Notes: generated by a model from the letters alone, not told the origin. Numbered from the stretch's first letter, positions 1 through 8,269 are shown. The stretch: DNA of 64,000 bases from Bacillus marasmi (GCF_902168435.1 NZ_LR656178.1:57783-121782); one strand, 5' to 3'. A program made the numbers and translations.

Positions 1-151
1 AATGTAATTGAACCGGACTAAGCTGTTCTTTTTTTACTAAGTGGACTTGTTTCAACAGATCGTCCTTCATAATTTCATATTGTCCGTTTTGGTAGTCATA
101 AATGACTTTATAAATTTTACCTAGATACAGCACTTTATCATTAATTGTCAT
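1..151 (-). CDS. hypothetical protein (partial, C-terminus beyond window)
   Basis: Only the first 50 codons are visible, read leftwards from an ATG at 151-149. A good ribosome site (GGGAGGAA) lies about 6 bases upstream of that ATG. The visible protein starts MTINDKVLYLGKIYKVIYDY and is a small, polar, beta-rich sequence with no family I recognise. The frame is open to the window edge, so the length and function are unknown. It is divergent from the MFS transporter gene to its right. Confidence 0.55.
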   Translation of the reverse strand, partial: MTINDKVLYLGKIYKVIYDYQNGQYEIMKDDLLKQVHLVKKEQLSPVQLH

Positions 152-335
152 GTTAATTCCTCCCTTATTTACATCATACAAGTTATCTGTGAAATTAGTT
201 TTTAGACGATGTAAAGCTTTCGTAAATATATAGGGAATATTAGGTAATACCAAGATTTTTAAACAATAGCTCATTCTTTTCTTGACTTCTGATTTTAATC
301 CTAAGAAGATAGAGGTTATGGAAAGGGTGATGCGA

Positions 336-1610
336 ATGGAAATGTCTCAAAATCAAGGGTTTCCTCAATCTCCAGAACAGCAATCAAAGAGTATATTTTC
401 TAATAAAATTGTTCTGGCAATAATGTCCTCCAATTTCTTGCTACAGCTAGGAATATGGGTAAGAAATTTTGCAATTCTTCTGTATGTCACAGACATAACA
501 AACAATGATCCGTTGTATGTGTCCCTCATCTCAGTTGCCGAGTTTGCACCAATCTTTATTTTTTCATTTATAGGTGGGACCTTTGCTGATAGGTGGAAGC
601 CAAAGCTAACGATGGTTTGGTGTGATGTTCTTTCTGGAATTTCCGTTTTTGCGGTACTACTTACGCTTATGTATGGAACCTGGCATGCTATTTTCTTTGC
701 AACGTTCCTGTCAGCTGTGTTGTCGCAGTTTTCGATGCCATCAGCGATGAGATTGTTCAAACAACATGTTCCAGGGGAGCAGCTCCAGTCGGTTATGGCC
801 ATGTTCCAATCTTTAATGGCAATATTCATGGTAGTTGGTCCGATGATTGGTACGTTTGTGTATCAGAAGTTTGGTATTAATGTATCGATTGCTGTTATGG
901 GCGTGATGTTCTTTCTATCTGCTTCAGTTTTAACAAGACTACCAAAAGATTTAGAGAAGGCAGAAAAAGGAGAAAACAACTTCAAGAAGGAATTGATTGA
1001 TGGCTTTCGCTATGTAATGTCTAAGACAGTATTGAAAGTAATGGGTGGCATGTTCGTTGTAACGGGATTAGCAGTCGGGTTAATTCAGCCGCTCGGAATA
1101 TTTGTTGCGATTGAAAATCTCGGAATGACGAAGGAGTTTCTACAGTGGTTGTTGGTTGCCAATGGTGTAGGAATGCTGGTTGGTGGCGGTGCCATCATGG
1201 CGATCTCTAGGAAAGTGTCACCACAAATGCTCCTTTCAATTGGGATATTAGCTAATATGATTGGTACGATTGGAATTGGTTGGTCGACAAGTGTCACTCT
1301 CACGATTGTGCTACAGGTATTTAACGGCTTTTTCTTCCCGTGTATTCATATTGGAATAAACACATTGATATTGAAAAATTCTGATGAAAATTTTGTTGGT
1401 CGTGTCAATGGTGTCCTCAATCCACTGTTCATGGGAATGATGGTTGTTGGAATGAGTTTATCTGGTGTCGTAAAAGTTCCATTAACGCTATTCGGAGTCT
1501 ATTTGCTGTCAAGCGTTCTTTTCTTAATCGGGACGTTGTTGTTAATACCTCTTTTCAGAACGCGAGAAGAGGGGATCAATGGAGAACATGCAATTGAGAC
1601 TAGAGAATAA
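336..1610 (+). CDS. MFS transporter, DHA3-like drug/efflux exporter
   Basis: This is a polytopic membrane protein of about 424 residues with roughly 12 hydrophobic segments, the usual size for a major facilitator. The loop after the second membrane segment carries the MFS motif A in the form GGTFADRWKPK. Overall layout resembles the DHA3 (macrolide/siderophore exporter-like) group, so proton-driven export of a small molecule is the likely role; the substrate cannot be told. The open frame extends upstream to a TTG at 282, but GGAAAGGG at 320-327 is well placed for the ATG at 336, so I chose that start. The gene is alone and ends in a bidirectional terminator shared with the ArsR gene. Confidence 0.85.
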   Translation: MEMSQNQGFPQSPEQQSKSIFSNKIVLAIMSSNFLLQLGIWVRNFAILLYVTDITNNDPLYVSLISVAEFAPIFIFSFIGGTFADRWKPKLTMVWCDVLSGISVFAVLLTLMYGTWHAIFFATFLSAVLSQFSMPSAMRLFKQHVPGEQLQSVMAMFQSLMAIFMVVGPMIGTFVYQKFGINVSIAVMGVMFFLSASVLTRLPKDLEKAEKGENNFKKELIDGFRYVMSKTVLKVMGGMFVVTGLAVGLIQPLGIFVAIENLGMTKEFLQWLLVANGVGMLVGGGAIMAISRKVSPQMLLSIGILANMIGTIGIGWSTSVTLTIVLQVFNGFFFPCIHIGINTLILKNSDENFVGRVNGVLNPLFMGMMVVGMSLSGVVKVPLTLFGVYLLSSVLFLIGTLLLIPLFRTREEGINGEHAIETRE

Positions 1611-1615
1611 TAGTC

Positions 1616-1649
1616 AAAAAACGCTAGGTTATAGGACCCTAGCGTTTTT
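1616..1649. terminator. bidirectional rho-independent terminator
   Basis: A 12-bp perfect stem AAAAACGCTAGG / CCTAGCGTTTTT with an 8-10 base loop sits between the convergent MFS and ArsR genes. It has A and T runs on both sides, so it can stop transcription in either direction. The ArsR stop codon lies inside the stem. Confidence 0.85.
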
Positions 1650-1968
1650 CGTCGTTTTCAACAATATGTTTCAACATGGACAGCTTGTTGCTCCAAAATT
1701 GTTCATAGTAAGCAAGCCACTGTTTTACTTCTGTCAATGGTTCTGGATGGAGGTGAAAGATTTTTTCCCGACCAGATTTCCTTCCGGTTACTAAATTGGC
1801 TTCTGTAAGAATTTGCAAATGCTTAGCGATTGCGGTCCTGCTTATAGTGAAATGTGAGGTGATTTCTGATATCGGTAGTTCTTGTTCAGATAAAATGCGT
1901 AATACCTCACGTCTGGTTGGATCAGCAATGGCCTGAAACACATCATGTTTTTTGGCTGCTGAGTCCAT
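1639..1968 (-). CDS. ArsR/SmtB-family winged-helix transcriptional regulator
   Basis: A 109-residue protein with the ArsR winged-helix layout: ADPTRREVLRILSEQELPIS, then a recognition helix region ISRTAIAKHLQILTEANLV. It lacks the CxC metal site of arsenic sensors, so it belongs to the SdpR/YceK-like non-metal branch often paired with SRPBCC proteins. It is immediately followed upstream in the operon by the SRPBCC gene (2-base gap), and the two are presumably co-transcribed. Two palindromes in the promoter (2418-2433 and 2449-2462) are the obvious autoregulatory sites. The inducing signal is unknown. Confidence 0.9.
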   Translation of the reverse strand: MDSAAKKHDVFQAIADPTRREVLRILSEQELPISEITSHFTISRTAIAKHLQILTEANLVTGRKSGREKIFHLHPEPLTEVKQWLAYYEQFWSNKLSMLKHIVENDEKR

Positions 1969-1969
1969 A

Positions 1970-2389
1970 CTAACTCACCATTTGTTGACGGAGGTTTTCG
2001 ACGATGCCAATCCAGCCTTGGTTCATACGATCACGGATAACAGAGGACTTTTCGCCAGCTTTACCAACCACTTCATCCGCATGCTTCCAACCGCCATGAA
2101 TGACAGTGAATTCTGTTTGGTCTCCTGATTCTTTTAGTATAAAGGTCAAAACCCAACCATCAGTATCCCATGTAAAGGAAAGGCGATGAGGGGGTTCCAA
2201 TTCGATGACTTTACATGGTGATGGTCCAAAAGGTGATTGCAAATGAAATTTGTGACCGAGCTCTGGTTTGAAATCATTTGGCATAAACCATGCACCAATC
2301 CCGTCTGCTGTTGACACCTTTTCCCAAACTTTTTCAATAGGAGCGTTAATGATTACGGTTTGCTTAATATCTTGTAGTGTGTTTTCCAT
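1970..2389 (-). CDS. SRPBCC (AHSA1-type) domain protein
   Basis: About 139 residues with the START-like AHSA1 pattern: [20 protein letters not shown] at the N-terminus, then GAWF, LSFTWD and a C-terminal helix with GW. The fold forms a hydrophobic pocket for a small ligand. No catalytic role is evident. I start at the ATG at 2389 (MENTLQDIK) because GTGGGA lies 6 bases upstream; the longer TTG start at 2407 has no ribosome site. The ArsR regulator gene follows directly, a very common Firmicutes pairing in which the regulator controls the pair. Confidence 0.88.
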   Translation of the reverse strand: MENTLQDIKQTVIINAPIEKVWEKVSTADGIGAWFMPNDFKPELGHKFHLQSPFGPSPCKVIELEPPHRLSFTWDTDGWVLTFILKESGDQTEFTVIHGGWKHADEVVGKAGEKSSVIRDRMNQGWIGIVENLRQQMVS

Positions 2390-2417
2390 AGATATTCCCA
2401 CTTTCAACCTAATTTAC

Positions 2418-2462
2418 GAAACCATTCGGTTTCTTATTCTAATATATAAAACCGTTTGGTTT
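2418..2462. promoter_or_regulatory. paired palindromic operators for the ArsR-family regulator
   Basis: Two near-identical palindromes stand upstream of the SRPBCC-ArsR operon: GAAACCATTCGGTTTC at 2418-2433 and AAACCGTTTGGTTT at 2449-2462. Their centres are 30 bp apart, about three helical turns, so two dimers would bind the same DNA face. Inference: this is the operator of the ArsR-like protein encoded at 1639-1968. Confidence 0.7.
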
Positions 2463-2532
2463 CATGTCAAGTTTTGAAAATCATCATCATATAATAGAAT
2501 TGTTGAAAAATAATAATTCGGATGTGGTGATT

Positions 2533-2790
2533 ATGTTTTTTCTAATGCTTACATTTACACTTATTCTTGGGGTTACAGGTGGGTATTTACTTTCGGCTGG
2601 AAATGATTTGTATGGAACGATTTTTATTGTTGCAAGTGCAGTCAGTTTGATTTTTACTTTGGCGTATTATGCTCAAAAACGGAAAAATCATTTTCGAAAT
2701 TGGGACTGCGTAGATTGCGCATTGCCGGATTGTGATTGTGATCCGGACTGTAAATCAGATTGCGATTGTGGAGGACCTAACTGTGATTAA
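2533..2790 (+). CDS. small membrane protein with Cys/Asp-rich tail
   Basis: About 86 residues: two hydrophobic helices in the first ~55 residues, a short basic stretch (QKRKNHF), then a tail made almost only of Asp and Cys, with DC/CD dipeptides (eight or more Cys in the last 28 residues). I do not recognise the family. The tail looks suited to binding a soft metal or an Fe-S/Zn site, but that is inference. An upstream ATG at 2464 lacks a ribosome site and overlaps the ArsR operator, so I favour the ATG at 2533, although its own ribosome site is weak. The next gene starts inside its 3' end. Confidence 0.55.
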   Translation: MFFLMLTFTLILGVTGGYLLSAGNDLYGTIFIVASAVSLIFTLAYYAQKRKNHFRNWDCVDCALPDCDCDPDCKSDCDCGGPNCD

Positions 2791-3244
2791 AGAAATGGTC
2801 ATGGAAATAATCTCGTTGAAATATGTGCCATGCCACCGTATAAAAGAACGATCATTGGTGATTAGTGGGAGGCAATTCCCGTTATGCTATCGGTGTATGG
2901 CAATACTAATTGGCTATGTATTTTTGCCGGTATTGTTAGTTTATGATTATTCTTTTCCATTGTGGTTGGGCATGGCACTTAACTTCCCGATGATGATTGA
3001 TGGGACAGCCCAAAGAATGGGTATACATATGAGTAATAATTTTTTGCGATTTTGGACAGGACTGTTGTGTGGAATTGGTCAATCAATGTTGATTATTTAT
3101 ATTAGTCGCATACTATTCATTATCATCCAAACTAACGCGTTAAAGCACTGGGGGACAGTCCCCCAATGCTTTACAGTGATAAAGTGTATTGGATTTGATT
3201 TGGTCCAATTGGGGTTATTGCTTGGATTCGATATCCGATACTAA
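2783..3244 (+). CDS. DUF2085 family membrane protein
   Basis: The N-terminal half shows the DUF2085 signature: a CH pair (VPCHRIKERS), then GRQFPLCYRCMA followed by hydrophobic helices with GMALNFPMMIDG and a GLLCGIG segment. Function is unknown in the family; the conserved Cys and His residues suggest a metal or thiol role at the membrane. The GTG at 2783 has GGAGG 8 bases upstream and overlaps the preceding gene by 8 bases, implying translational coupling. The last 30 residues are read through a palindromic repeat (3141-3173) and into antisense of the next gene, so the natural C-terminus may be altered. Confidence 0.7.
   Translation: MIKEMVMEIISLKYVPCHRIKERSLVISGRQFPLCYRCMAILIGYVFLPVLLVYDYSFPLWLGMALNFPMMIDGTAQRMGIHMSNNFLRFWTGLLCGIGQSMLIIYISRILFIIIQTNALKHWGTVPQCFTVIKCIGFDLVQLGLLLGFDIRY
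3141..3173. repeat. REP-like palindrome
   Basis: A 15-bp inverted repeat (14 of 15 pairs) with a CAG loop: TAAAGCACTGGGGGA and TCCCCCAATGCTTTA. The GC-rich core stands out from the AT-rich surroundings. It forms the end of the minus-strand gene at 3171 and lies inside the 3' part of the DUF2085 frame. No other copy was noticed in the window. Confidence 0.6.
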
Positions 3245-3422
3245 GTAGTTGTGAAAGGGTTTCGGCACAGTTTGGATGGGTTGGTTCAATAGGTGCATGT
3301 TTACTTTTGAAGAGTTGCAGGAATTGATTGGTTGATGAACATTGGATAATAACCACATGCTTCCCGGTCCAAGCTTGGCCGATGATTGGTACCATTTGCG
3401 TTCTATTCGTAAACCTCCGCAT
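3171..3422 (-). CDS. hypothetical protein, 83 residues
   Basis: The frame reads MRRFTNRTQMVPIIGQAWTG and continues to the C-terminal GPNQIQYTLSL. Composition is protein-like and it has an ATG at 3422 with AAGGTG 6 bases upstream; a longer TTG start at 3437 is less likely. I do not recognise a family. It overlaps the 3' end of the DUF2085 frame on the other strand by about 74 bases, so one of the two ends may not be native. Its stop codon lies in the palindrome at 3141-3173. Confidence 0.45.
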   Translation of the reverse strand: MRRFTNRTQMVPIIGQAWTGKHVVIIQCSSTNQFLQLFKSKHAPIEPTHPNCAETLSQLLSIGYRIQAITPIGPNQIQYTLSL

Positions 3423-3565
3423 AGCATACACCTTCAAATTCGTTGTTGTGATACTATATGCAAATTTATTGATTATGCGCCATCAAGATTACCCTTTAAT
3501 ACATGTTAAAAACTAAGGTTGAGAAGAATTGAAACGGATATTAATTTACATAATTTGCTACCTTG

Positions 3566-3595
3566 ATGCATCTCTTATACAGAGGTGCATTTTTT
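3566..3595 (+). promoter_or_regulatory. hairpin with T-run covering a ribosome site
   Basis: ATGCATCTCT (3566-3575) pairs with AGAGGTGCAT (3581-3590), one G-U pair, loop of 5, directly followed by TTTTT. The 3' arm contains AGAGGTG, the only ribosome site of the gene starting at 3596. It could be a terminator/attenuator or a translational switch. Confidence 0.5.
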
Positions 3596-3988
3596 ATGAA
3601 TCGGAAATATTATCGAACTCTTACCTTATTAATAATCGTGATTTCTCTATATTTTGTTGTTTTCCGGACAAGAACCGCTACCTATTTCGGTGAAGACCAA
3701 GATTGGCAAGTCAAGGTACAATCAAAATTAACTGGTTTAAACGGTAGTTATACGATAAAAATTCATTATAAAGGAGAAAAATCGATTCAAGTGAAGGATT
3801 ATCAAATAACTCCATTTTTTGAAGGACTTTATGAATCAGAACTCATCAATGGACAAATCATATATGAATGCACAGATGATTGTGGTTATTTTGATAGAAA
3901 TGAGAATTTGACCTTTTTCATTGTTTGGGTTGAAAAGGGAAATCAAGCTGAAAAGATGAGACTAATTAAAATGATAAAGATTCAATGA
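3596..3988 (+). CDS. hypothetical membrane-anchored protein
   Basis: About 130 residues. MNRKYYRTL is followed by one hydrophobic segment (LLIIVISLYFVVF) that should act as a signal anchor, and then a polar extracellular domain of about 100 residues with two close cysteines (ECTDDCGYFDRNE) that could form a disulphide. No recognised family. I chose the ATG at 3596, with AGAGGTG 5-10 bases upstream, rather than the upstream ATG at 3563. The ribosome site is buried in a hairpin (3566-3590). It stands alone between a convergent small gene and the racemase gene. Confidence 0.6.
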   Translation: MNRKYYRTLTLLIIVISLYFVVFRTRTATYFGEDQDWQVKVQSKLTGLNGSYTIKIHYKGEKSIQVKDYQITPFFEGLYESELINGQIIYECTDDCGYFDRNENLTFFIVWVEKGNQAEKMRLIKMIKIQ

Positions 3989-4155
3989 AACAATGATACT
4001 ATTAACGATTTATTGTTAACCGTTATTATAACCATTATTATTTCGATATAACATTTGTATTGGTGTATAGAATCTTTCTATAACCTGACACCGTTTTAAA
4101 AAATTATAATTTAATAAGAAGCAATATTTAAATATTATAATGAAGCGGTGATAGT

Positions 4156-4860
4156 ATGGAGAAAATAGTTGGAATTATTGGTGGAATGGGACCATTAGCT
4201 ACTGTCGATTTAATGAATAAAATTATTTTTTACACACCCGCAAAAAAAGATCAAGATCATATTCATGTTATTGTCGACAATTATGCACAAATACCCGATC
4301 GAACTACGGCTATTATGGGGAAAGGGACAGATCCTACGCCATATATGATAGAAGCTGCTCAACGGCTAGAGAACGCGGGTGCAAGTTTTCTCGTAATGGC
4401 GTGTAATACAGCTCATTATTACTACGATATTATCACTAATGCTGTTACTATTCCTATTTTACATATGCCATCAGAAACTGCTTTATTTTTACATAAAAAT
4501 GGTTTAAAAAGGGTGGGATTGTTAGCTACCGATGGGACCATCAATACATACTTATACCAAAGGTATTGCCAAACCTATGGTATTGATGTCATTGAGCCAA
4601 ACGAACACATGCAGCAAAACGTAATGGATGGGATATACGCAATCAAAGAGAGCGATTTAGAGAAAGGGCGCCATCTTCTATCAAATGTGGCGAATGCGTT
4701 GATGGAAAGTGGAGCTGAAGCTATTATTGCTGGATGCACAGAGATTCCAATTGTACTAAAATCTACACGAAATGTTTTTATCATTGACCCAACAGAAATT
4801 TTAGCGAAAACAATTATAGAAAAAGCCTGTGAGGCTGAATCATTATATGCAACAGTGTAA
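4156..4860 (+). CDS. aspartate/glutamate racemase family protein
   Basis: 234 residues, normal for the cofactor-independent Asp/Glu racemase family. The start GIIGGMGPLATVDLMNKI is typical. The two catalytic cysteines are present: C83 in MACNTAH and C194 in AGCTEIP. These act as an acid/base pair inverting the alpha carbon of an amino acid. Whether the substrate is aspartate, glutamate or a broader set (RacX-like) cannot be told. A LysR regulator gene follows in the same direction about 100 bases downstream and may control it. The ATG has GCGGTGATAGT as a weak ribosome site. Confidence 0.9.
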   Translation: MEKIVGIIGGMGPLATVDLMNKIIFYTPAKKDQDHIHVIVDNYAQIPDRTTAIMGKGTDPTPYMIEAAQRLENAGASFLVMACNTAHYYYDIITNAVTIPILHMPSETALFLHKNGLKRVGLLATDGTINTYLYQRYCQTYGIDVIEPNEHMQQNVMDGIYAIKESDLEKGRHLLSNVANALMESGAEAIIAGCTEIPIVLKSTRNVFIIDPTEILAKTIIEKACEAESLYATV

Positions 4861-4962
4861 ATTAATCCGAAATACGACGTCTTTCATGGTTTAGTGGTAG
4901 AATGTATAGATGTTCCGTTATTATACCAATATACTAACAACTTTGATTGGGAGAAAGAAGAT

Positions 4963-5838
4963 ATGAATATAGAAAATATAGAAGCCTTCATCTATGTTTG
5001 CCAGCTTGGCAGTTTTAATAAGGCAGCGGAGGCTCTTTATTTAACGCAACCCTCTGTGACTGCACGAATTCAATCTCTAGAACGTGAAATGGATTTAATG
5101 CTGTTTAATCGGAAGGGAAACAAAATTTCCTTAACCGAGAAAGGCGAATATTTCTTTCCACATGCCCAAAAAATCTTACTATCTTATCAGGAAGCAAAGT
5201 ACGGCTTACACCAAGTTACTGGTCCCTATGAACTCGTCCTAGGTTGTGCTTTATCTATATCCAATAATGTTCTCCCTGATATTTTGCCAGATTTTAAAAA
5301 AGCGTTTAAAGATGTGAAAATCAAAATCATAACTGGACATTCTAAAGATATTTTACAAAAGGTCATTTCGAATGAAGTTCATTTTGGTATTATCAGAACA
5401 GAAACCCATCCTAAAGTAGACTCTATTTGTCTTTATCATGACCCAATTAGTTTATTCGTGCCGTCCAATCATCCATTATTAATAAATGAAATGGTTACGG
5501 TGGAAGATATATGTGAACAACCTTTAATCTTTTTTGATTATGGATCAATTGATTGGCTTATGATACATCGTCTGTTTCAAAGTAAAGATTTAAAACCCAA
5601 CATTTATTTAGAAGTTGACCATATGGAGACAGCTAAAAATTTGGTGATGCGTGGCTTAGGTATAAGTTTTTTACCTGAACATTGTGTAAAAAAAGAAGTG
5701 GATAACAATCAGCTTTATAGAGTGGAAATGACTCCACCCATTCAAACAAATATTAGCATTGACTTAATCTATCAAAAAAATAAACCGAAAGATGTTTTTA
5801 TGGATTACTTTAAAAATAAAATGTTTGATAAGCAATAG
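4963..5838 (+). CDS. LysR-family transcriptional regulator
   Basis: 291 residues with the LysR layout: N-terminal helix-turn-helix (FIYVCQLGSFNKAAEALYLT and QPSVTARIQSLE), a linker helix, and a periplasmic-binding-protein-like effector domain to the C-terminus. Such proteins act as tetramers that sense a small molecule. I chose ATG 4963 because GGGAGAAAGAAG precedes it; an in-frame ATG at 4894 has no site. It follows the Asp/Glu racemase gene, so an amino-acid-related signal is plausible. Terminator at 5858-5888. Confidence 0.92.
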   Translation: MNIENIEAFIYVCQLGSFNKAAEALYLTQPSVTARIQSLEREMDLMLFNRKGNKISLTEKGEYFFPHAQKILLSYQEAKYGLHQVTGPYELVLGCALSISNNVLPDILPDFKKAFKDVKIKIITGHSKDILQKVISNEVHFGIIRTETHPKVDSICLYHDPISLFVPSNHPLLINEMVTVEDICEQPLIFFDYGSIDWLMIHRLFQSKDLKPNIYLEVDHMETAKNLVMRGLGISFLPEHCVKKEVDNNQLYRVEMTPPIQTNISIDLIYQKNKPKDVFMDYFKNKMFDKQ

Positions 5839-5857
5839 TGCAAGGAATGAAGGAATG

Positions 5858-5888
5858 GGAAATCCAGTGAAAATGGGTTTCCTTTTTT
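5858..5888 (+). terminator. rho-independent terminator after the LysR gene
   Basis: GGAAATCC (5858-5865) pairs with GGGTTTCC (5875-5882) with one G-U pair, followed by TTTTTT. It lies between the LysR gene and the tautomerase gene. Confidence 0.6.
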
Positions 5889-5956
5889 ATGTTCTAAAAA
5901 AGGATTCTCTTGATTGTTACAGAATTGTATTTACATACATTATGGAGGTGATTTCA

Positions 5957-6187
5957 ATGCCAGTTATTACAATAAAGATGGCTAAAGGAAGAAGCGTGGA
6001 ACAAAAGCAGCAATTTGTGGAGAAAGTGACAAAAGAAGCTGTTAAAACATTAGGAGTGAAACCGGAATGGGTCACAATCCTATTTGAAGAATACGAACGT
6101 GAGAACTGGGCGTCTAATGGTCAGCTTCATTCAATAAAATTTGGTGATGGATTTGGACAACTCGCCACAGAAAAAGCTCAGAATTGA
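5957..6187 (+). CDS. 4-oxalocrotonate tautomerase family protein
   Basis: 76 residues beginning MPVITIKMAKGRSVEQKQQF. After removal of Met the N-terminal Pro is the general base of this family, which moves protons between keto and enol forms. The rest (KPEWVTILFEEYERENWA) matches the 4-OT core, though the protein is slightly longer than the usual ~62 residues. GGAGGTG lies 7 bases before the ATG. The epimerase gene follows after only 10 bases, so the two are probably co-transcribed. The true substrate is unknown. Confidence 0.88.
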   Translation: MPVITIKMAKGRSVEQKQQFVEKVTKEAVKTLGVKPEWVTILFEEYERENWASNGQLHSIKFGDGFGQLATEKAQN

Positions 6188-6197
6188 GGCGTGGAAA

Positions 6198-7097
6198 ATG
6201 AGGATAGTCATAGCTGGAGGCTCTGGTTTTATCGGAAAAAAGTTAACACAATACCTTTACGAAAAGGGCCATGATGTTATCGTTTTATCTAGAAAAGCCG
6301 AAACTATTACTGGGGCTATTTCGCATATTAAATGGTTAGTAGATGAAGCAAAACCCGAAAAATTATTGAAGTCTGTAGATGTCTTCATTAATTTAGCAGG
6401 AGTATCGATAAATGCCGGACGTTGGACCGAAAAGCATCAGAAGGAAATATATGAAAGCAGAATGACAGCTACAGATGAACTTCTACGGATAATAGCTGCA
6501 TTGGATGAAAAACCATCTGTTTTGATAAATGCTAGCGCAATAGGAATTTTCCCTCCATCAGAAACCAACATTTATACAGAAAACTCAAAAGAGGTTGCCA
6601 ATGATTTTCTCAGTCGCACTGTCGGTGACTGGGAAAATAAAGCGGGTACAGTTGCTGAATATGGAACTCGACCAGTTTTTATGCGATTTGGAGTCGTATT
6701 AGGTAATGAAGGTGGTGCACTGCCACTAATGGCTCTCCCATATAAACTGTTTGTTGGTGGTCCCGTTGGTTCGGGTAAACAATGGGTTTCCTGGGTACAT
6801 GTAGAGGATGTAGTAAGGGCAATTGACTTCTGCATTGAAAATCAACATATTCGTGGTCCTGTGAATGTCACTGCACCTAACCCAGTTTTGATGGACGATT
6901 TTGGTCGATCAATCGCTGCAGTTACACATCGTCCGCATTGGCTACCAGTACCTGCTTTAGTGATGAAGCTAGTACTAGGTAAAAAAAGTGCGCTTGTGCT
7001 TGAAGGTCAGAAAGTGATTCCAAATGTACTGGTAAACCAAGGCTTTCGATATCAATTCCCTAACCTTAGTTGCGCACTTATGGACCTTCTAAAATAG
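6198..7097 (+). CDS. TIGR01777 family epimerase/NAD-dependent oxidoreductase (YfhF-like)
   Basis: 299 residues. The N-terminus MRIVIAGGSGFIGKKLTQYL is a Rossmann GxxGxxG dinucleotide-binding motif. SAIGIFPPS, VGDWENKA and the GGPVGSGKQWVSWVHVEDVV block are hallmarks of the TIGR01777 extended SDR family, which ends in a DUF1731 C-terminal domain, seen here near the end (ALVLEGQKVIPNVLVNQGFR). The catalytic Tyr position is changed, as often in this family, and its substrate is not known. GAGGCGTGG precedes the ATG at 6198; the longer frame overlapping the tautomerase is not used. Confidence 0.88.
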   Translation: MRIVIAGGSGFIGKKLTQYLYEKGHDVIVLSRKAETITGAISHIKWLVDEAKPEKLLKSVDVFINLAGVSINAGRWTEKHQKEIYESRMTATDELLRIIAALDEKPSVLINASAIGIFPPSETNIYTENSKEVANDFLSRTVGDWENKAGTVAEYGTRPVFMRFGVVLGNEGGALPLMALPYKLFVGGPVGSGKQWVSWVHVEDVVRAIDFCIENQHIRGPVNVTAPNPVLMDDFGRSIAAVTHRPHWLPVPALVMKLVLGKKSALVLEGQKVIPNVLVNQGFRYQFPNLSCALMDLLK

Positions 7098-7177
7098 CTA
7101 ATCTGGATAAGTACGGTTGATTATGATAATTACCACCTCTTTTTTATTGAATAATTTTTTTCATAGGAGGGTTTCAG

Positions 7178-7627
7178 ATGGAAACGATTAAGACGATGTT
7201 TGAGCATATGGCTTGGGCAAACGAAAGAATTCTTGATGTCATGAAAACCAATAACAAAGACAATAAAGGGTTTATTCGGCTATTTTCTCATCTGTTAATG
7301 GCAGAAAAGGTTTGGCTAACGAGATTAAAAGGAATGGATAGTCAGGCCATCCAAATTTGGCCTAATTTCAATATGGCTGACTGCGAGAAACTTGTTAAAG
7401 AAAATAATGAAGATTATTCAAACTTGCTTAGCAATCATCAAAAAAATAACCTCGAAAACTTAATTATTTATAAAAATAGCAAAGGAACAGAATTTCAAAA
7501 TTCAATAAGAGAAGTTTTGACCCATGTTGCCCTGCATGGACAATATCATCGTGGTCAGATTAATCAGCAACTAAGAGATAATGGATTAGAGCCAGTCAAT
7601 ATCGATTTCATCACTTATACTAGATAA
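7178..7627 (+). CDS. DinB family protein
   Basis: 149 residues with the four-helix DinB/YfiT fold pattern. Candidate metal ligands are H38 in LFSHLLMAEKVW and H120/H124 in THVALHGQYHRGQI, the usual His triad. Members are metal-dependent thiol-transfer or hydrolase enzymes, or of unknown role; nothing here tells which. AGGAGGG is 7 bases before the ATG. It is a single gene between the epimerase and HIT genes. Confidence 0.9.
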   Translation: METIKTMFEHMAWANERILDVMKTNNKDNKGFIRLFSHLLMAEKVWLTRLKGMDSQAIQIWPNFNMADCEKLVKENNEDYSNLLSNHQKNNLENLIIYKNSKGTEFQNSIREVLTHVALHGQYHRGQINQQLRDNGLEPVNIDFITYTR

Positions 7628-7755
7628 TTATTTTTTCTAAACATCTTTATATTGTGATGAAAAAATAGCAATTAAGTGGATTTTGTAAACAAACTAGACA
7701 AAATATCTATGTATAGGGGAATGGAATACTAATAGAAATTAAGGTGATTTGAAAA

Positions 7756-8121
7756 ATGTCATGTCCTTTTTGTTGTGAAAAGATTGAAAAAATTATTGAA
7801 AACGAATTAGCTTTTGCAATATATGATCAATACCCTGTAAATGAGGGACACCTCTTGATTATTCCTAAGAGGCATGTGAGCAGTTATTTTGAAACAAGTA
7901 ATGAAGAGCGGTTAGCTATGAATGAATTATTAGAGGATGGTAGACATGTCCTTGAAAAAACATATGCGCCACAAGGTTATAATATAGGCATTAATTGTGG
8001 GGAAGCTGCCGGACAAACTATCTTTCATGTCCACGTTCACTTAATTCCACGTTTCACAAATGATATCGCTAATCCACGAGGAGGAGTAAGAGGTGTAATT
8101 CCTGAAAAGAGAATTTATTAA
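7756..8121 (+). CDS. HIT family protein (nucleotide hydrolase/transferase)
   Basis: 121 residues. The histidine triad FHVHVHLIPR (H91, H93, H95) is intact, where the middle His attacks the alpha phosphate of a nucleotide conjugate. CPFC near the N-terminus is the zinc-binding pair seen in many members. EGHLLIIPKRHV is the conserved upstream block. The protein is likely cytosolic. It is a single gene with its own terminator (8123-8156). Confidence 0.93.
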   Translation: MSCPFCCEKIEKIIENELAFAIYDQYPVNEGHLLIIPKRHVSSYFETSNEERLAMNELLEDGRHVLEKTYAPQGYNIGINCGEAAGQTIFHVHVHLIPRFTNDIANPRGGVRGVIPEKRIY

Positions 8122-8122
8122 T

Positions 8123-8156
8123 AAAAAGTGAGGGAACTCGTTTCCACTCACTTTTT
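8123..8156 (+). terminator. rho-independent terminator
   Basis: A 10-bp perfect stem AAAAAGTGAG / CTCACTTTTT follows the HIT gene stop directly. Confidence 0.85.
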
Positions 8157-8269
8157 ATTATTTTCATACCCCACTGATAAATGAATCTCTCTATTTTCGT
8201 TTTATAGGAAAAAAGTGACCTACACTCCGTTTTCTCCATAAACTAATTCAAAACTTCTATAAACGTGTT

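Noticed and set aside
3215-3427. 70-residue minus frame overlapping the small gene at 3171
   Set aside because: Alternative frame of the same region with less protein-like sequence; the frame at 3171-3422 has the ribosome site.
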